Shown: piece by piece, positions 59,902 through 64,000 of the stretch | How positions within the stretch are numbered: the stretch's first letter is position 1 | How the letters are laid out: each line of letters begins with the position of its first letter | Source: Acorus gramineus | Taxonomy: Eukaryota; Streptophyta; Magnoliopsida; Acorales; Acoraceae | NCBI GenBank assembly: GCA_030737835.1 | Contig: CM060850.1 | Location: 11,707,571-11,771,570, forward strand | Length of the DNA: 64,000 nt | Reading direction: 5' to 3' | The notes under the pieces: generated by a model | Seen by the model: the letters and a program-made list of their open reading frames with translations, nothing else | Told to the model about the DNA's origin: nothing | Database searches by the model: none | Program-made: the position numbers and the translations under genes

Positions 59902-60000
59902 ATTTTTGTATTGGAAATGGGAAAGTAGAGCAGTATGGTAATGATCTTATATAGGAAATTATTTGTTAATATATATATATATATACACACTTAGATTAAT
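59902..60000 (-). promoter_or_regulatory. SOT-C core promoter
   Basis: TATA box at 59946-59953 (TATATAAG on minus), 45 bp from the ATG, followed upstream by (TA)n at about 59970-59986. It lacks the hairpin-headed repeat found at the equivalent tract of SOT-B. Confidence 0.6.
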
Positions 60001-61819
60001 GCGTTGTATGCCTTAGTGCTGTTTGAAAACATGTTTAAACTGACTTTTGTGATTGCAAAAAAATCAAAAAAGCTAAATGTGTCTCTAAACAGTTATAAAA
60101 AACAATATGTTAAATTAATTGAAAATTTTATTTTTGTTTTTTACAAAAAGAAAACATGTTTTTTTAAAGAGATTTTGAGGAATTGAGTTTTATTAGAGTA
60201 TTTTTTTTTATACAAATTCATACTTTTTAAATGGGTTTCTAAATGATCCGGTTTGTAATTAACTACACATATTTGCATGGATACAAATGACTGGTGGGAC
60301 TCAATTCAATGCAGATTTGCATGGATACAAATGACTGGTTAAAGGTGAGCCAAATCTATCTTAATTTGTTTTGTTTTTGATCTGTGTAGTTGTTTCAAGA
60401 TTAATATTAACATAAACAAGAAAACCAGTATGTAGAGATTACCAGTATTTGATTTCCTTTGTTAAAGGTGAGCAAGTAACTTGTACTTGATTTCCTTTGT
60501 TATACATGCATGACAAGTTAGAAATTCCTAGTATTTGGACCTCCATAGATCACATTTATTGTTGATTGTTAGATAAAAATGAGTGGTGGTGATTAACAAT
60601 GATCAGGTTCAACATATTTCTTTATACATATTCTGTTACAGCACAAATTCATTTTACGTGTAAAGGGAACTATTAAGAGTTGCAACACAAATTCCAGTGA
60701 TTATGATAAACAAATACAAATTGAACATGTCTCATACCTATCCCACAAATCAAGGTAGAAATGACCCATAAATACACATTTCTTCTCTTTTCTTCATTGA
60801 TCAACATAAGATGTGATTATTGTAGTTTCCCAAGCAATAGAGAATCAATTAATATCAACCTCGCTAAACCATGGTCACAATGTCATTTCCAAATCTCTTT
60901 AAAATTGTTAGTGGATGACATGGTCATAGTTGGTTTGACTAATTTGCAGATTTTTTATTTATTAATATGTCATTTATGACTTAACATAACTCAATATGAA
61001 TGTCCATAACTGTATCTGATAAAGCAACTGAACATAAAGCAACTGAAGCTGTAATTGATGGAGCAATCATATTAAGTCAATTTGAGTGAATTGGTGGCCT
61101 CGTGAGTCCTTAATGGTTTTGCTTGATGCCACATGATAGTGATTATATATATGGTATTTTCATCAAGTCATATTGATTGCCTTTGCTTTACCTTGTGTGA
61201 ACCATGTACGCGAGAAGGCGAATACCTTTGCCGTGTTTGAAGTGTTTGAGGTCTACGAGGAATATGGACGGTTAGTCCTACCATATGATATGATATTTCT
61301 CTGTGTAGAAAATATATTCTAAATTTTTTAATATGATGTGAAAGCATTTAGATAAAAGCACCCGTTCGATGCCAAACATAGCCTTAGTAATATTCAGCCA
61401 AGTTTATAATTCACTATCCTATATGTTTCACTAAAGAGTATATATTTCATTAGGAAAATGATACATGCAACCCTCATTGTAACCACAATTGCAATCCACA
61501 TCTTTTTTCTTCTTTTTCTTAAAAACCAAACTCTCTCATTGAAATGTATGTTATTATATGAAATTACATATATACTGAGATATATATAATAGTATATTTT
61601 TTCACGTTGCAGTCTATACACTATGATAGGACTCTATATATTATGATAGTGCAGTATATGTTATGCTATCATAGTTGCAAGGGCTGCAAATGGACTGTAA
61701 AATAAACCGAGTGTATTAATTCATTTCATTAACCCACCATGTTAAGATCGAGTATATGCTTCTTAAGCCTTATTCAGGTGGATATGCTAAGATTGACTAA
61801 AAGATAACAAGCAAACAGT
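60001..61819. other. AT-rich spacer
   Basis: No gene recognised. Small repeats such as TTGCATGGATACAAATGACTGG occur twice (near 60272-60300 and 60310-60335). 61755-61805 matches part of the duplicon repeat at 41262-41292. Confidence 0.45.
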
Positions 61820-61839
61820 GTTGTGGGACCGGATCCTAT

Positions 61840-62104
61840 CAGGACCGGGTAATATCAGTTCGGTCAGTCCCCAATGCCGGAGTCATGGAAACCCCCTCCC
61901 GGTATTGAGAAGGTGGCCGAACACCCGGACAACCTGAGCTTCTATGATCCACCTTCCAACACCTCCAGCATTGTGGGGGGTCCCTACATAAACTCGCATA
62001 ATGACCCTTACCCAAACACCGGAAGCACGTCACCGCCTGGTTCGCTGTCTCCCTGCCCTGCTTCCTTTTGCTGCGGCGAACCACCTCCACCCACCGCTCC
62101 GCTC
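61840..62104 (-). pseudogene. Two-zinc-knuckle (CCHC) protein fragment cut by copia 2
   Basis: Minus-strand frame reads RAERWVEVVRRSKRKQ, then CFRCLGKGHYASLC and CWRCWKVDHRSSGC, two CX2CX4HX4C knuckles, and ends at a stop near 61840. Such paired knuckles are typical of plant LINE ORF1 or related nucleic-acid-binding gag-like proteins. The frame enters copia 2's LTR at 62104, so its N-terminal part should lie beyond the far end of copia 2, outside the window. Confidence 0.55.
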
Positions 62105-62243
62105 TATTAGAATATGAAAAGAATGAATCAAGAATCTTATTAGGGTTTGTATCCAATATTTATAGTACAAAAAGGGAAACAAGGAAAAGACTAATCTACC
62201 CTTAACCCTAACATATATATACATTTAACACCCCCCCTCAAAC

Positions 62244-63895
62244 TCATGGTGGATCATACACCGAGAGTTTGCTCAACAAGAAACCATGCCCCTGAAGTGT
62301 ATGAGACTTTGTGAAAAAGTCTGATAACTGAAGAGAAAAGGAAATATATGGGAGTGATATAGTGCCTGCAATAAAATGATGACGGACGAAGTGACAATCG
62401 ATCTCGATGTGCTTCGTACGTTCATGAAATACTGGATTGCTAGCAATCTGAATGGCGCTCTTGTTGTCACAATATAGAGGAGTAGACACAGATAGAATGA
62501 CACCCATGTCAGAGAGGAGGCGCCGAAGCCAAACAACCTCAGCAGTAGCAGATGCCATAGCACGATATTCGGCCTCAGCACTCGAACGAGAAACAATGTC
62601 TTGTTTCTTAGCCTTCCAAGATATAAGAGAGTCCCCAAGAAAGACACATATACCAGTTGTGGATTTTCGATCTGTGACATCTCCTGCCCAATCAGCATCA
62701 GTATAAGCGCGAAGTTCAAGAGTAGAAGAAGACGGTAACAGCAGAGCACGAGATATAGTGCCACGTAGATAGCGTATAATCCGAAGAACTGCTGCATAAT
62801 GAACAGTACGAGGGGCAGCGACAAACTGACTGACAATATGCACAGCATAGGCAATGTCAGGACGAGTGACAGTGAGATAGACGAGGCTTCCAACAAGTTG
62901 TCTATAACGAGTAACATCAGAAAGTGGTTCTCCATCGTCAGGCCGGAGCTTAGCATGAAGCTCAATAGGAGTGGGAGAAATGCGATCATCAGTCAGACAG
63001 GCACGGTCGATCAAGTCAGCAGTATACTTGCGTTGGGAGAGAAGATAACCACGTGGAGCAGAAGCAACTTTCAAGCCTAGAAAATAGCGAAGTTTGCCAA
63101 GATCTTTCATCTCAAATTGACGCTGAAGATGTTGCTTGACCGACTGTATATGAGACGAATCATCGCCGGTGATGATCATGTCATCAACATAAAGCAGCAG
63201 GATAGTATAATGAGGACCAGAGGTGTGAACAAATAAAGCTGGATCTAAGGAACTCGGAACAAACCCAGCAGCACAGATAGCATCAGTGAATCGAGCGAAC
63301 CAAGCACGAGGAGCCTGCTTGAGACCATAGAGAGCGCGGTGAAGATGGCATACATGACCAGATGAATGAGGAAGACCCGGAGGAGGAGTCATGTAAACCA
63401 TCTCTGATAAATCACCATGAAGAAAAGCGTTCTTGACATCAAGCTGATAAATGGGCCATTGACGAACAGAAGCAACAGAAATCAAAGTACGAACAGTCGT
63501 CATCTTTGCTACAGGAGCAAATGTCTCATCATAATCAATACCATGCTGCTGAGTGAAACCACGGGCAACCAACCGAGCCTTGTGACGCTCAATCGAACCA
63601 TCAGAGTTGGTCTTGATCTTATAAACCCACTTACAGCTGATAGGAGTCTTCCTGGAGGAAGTGGTACAATTTTCCACGTATGAGTGCGTTGTAATGCACT
63701 AAGCTCCTCTGCCATAGCACCTTCCCATTCTGGAATGCCGACAGCCTCACGATATGATTGGGGCTCCCAGTGAGTGGAAACAGCTGAAAGAAAACACTGA
63801 AAACTAGGAGAAAAAGAATCAGAGGCAACCAAGCTAAGTCGTTGAGGAGGTCGACGAGCGCGAGGCGGATTGCGACGAGGAGCAACTGGTGCGGG
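62244..63895 (-). pseudogene. Copia 2 reverse transcriptase and RNase H
   Basis: From KTPISCKWVYK to the C-terminal KLSVYDPP the frame is open (62244-63650) with RT active site LLLYVDDM, RNase H YTDADWAGDVTD, SSAEAEYRAM and [10 protein letters not shown]. One base is missing near 63650 (CTTCCTGG where copia 1 has CTTCCCTGG), separating it from the upstream integrase-side frame (SYREAVGIPEWEGAM). It is better preserved than copia 1. Confidence 0.88.
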
Positions 63896-63977
63896 ATCGA
63901 CTACCGGTGCGGGGTCGACTACTGGTGTATGGTCAACTGCTGATGCGGGGTCGACTGCCGGGGCATGGTCGACTACT
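63888..63977. repeat. 18-bp minisatellite, five units, in copia 2 coding hinge
   Basis: Units like GGTGCGGGGTCGACTACT repeat five times without frame loss. On the minus strand they encode a degenerate PVVDPA hexapeptide repeat. Absent from copia 1 at the same place. Confidence 0.8.
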
Positions 63978-64000
63978 GGTTGAACAACATCAGGCGCAGG

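Larger units (their letters stand above)
62105..64000 (-). mobile_element. Ty1/copia retrotransposon 2, truncated by window edge
   Basis: Same family and orientation as copia 1. The 3' LTR is 62105-62230 (126 bp, first bases TA instead of TG), followed by the C-rich (polypurine on minus) strip. RT, RNase H and the integrase-RT hinge are visible; the rest lies past 64000. The hinge differs from copia 1 by an 18-bp minisatellite (63888-63977). Confidence 0.93.

Overview
The window reads as nuclear DNA of a flowering plant. It has spliced cytosolic sulfotransferase (SOT) genes with plant-type promoters, LTR retrotransposons primed by initiator-Met tRNA, and degraded pieces of plant genes (PPDK, a CTR1-like kinase, a TRAF1-like MATH protein). 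The large GC-rich LTRs suggest a monocot, but that is weak inference. No rRNA or tRNA gene and no CRISPR array was seen.

Left SOT region (1-12.4 kb): the end of a Tekay-type gypsy LTR (1-1993); AT-rich spacer; a SOT remnant (5.1 kb) cut down to promoter plus 14 codons by a deletion; an intact two-exon SOT gene (SOT-A, 7661-10539, + strand); and a scrap of another SOT 3' end (11.1 kb).

LTR-riddled middle (12.4-40.8 kb): three solo gypsy LTRs (12409-15617 minus, 18185-21662 plus, 35854-39522 minus, the last from a divergent subfamily) and one complete 11.2-kb Tekay/Del chromovirus (23754-34909, target duplication AATAT). Removing these insertions leaves about 6.8 kb of host DNA. In it, exon pieces of PPDK, a CTR1-like kinase, an unidentified gene and a TRAF1/MUSE-like gene lie within roughly 5 kb, which looks like a gene-capturing transposon or a dump of gene fragments.

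Right SOT region (40.8-64 kb): a roughly 3.5-kb duplicon is present twice, each copy with a minus-strand SOT gene (SOT-B 42714-44217, SOT-C 58405-59901). SOT-C looks intact. SOT-B has lost 24 bp inside its PAPS-binding region. Between them is a diverged copy of the left flank (from 47076), disrupted by a Ty1/copia element (47389-52780, duplication AATCG), a Mutator-like MITE (9-bp duplication), a small poly(A) retroposon (15-bp duplication) and a SOT pseudogene (55956-56191). A second copia element of the same family enters at 62105 and runs off the window.

Overall this is a SOT cluster that grew by local duplication (at least five promoter-bearing copies plus scraps; two look intact) and was then inflated by retrotransposons. 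Paralogous copies act as natural empty sites that date and delimit several insertions. The most unusual pattern is that all the gypsy LTRs, including the divergent one, keep the same splice-site-like layout (donor, 36-39-nt mini-exon, donor, acceptor) inside the transcribed LTR leader.
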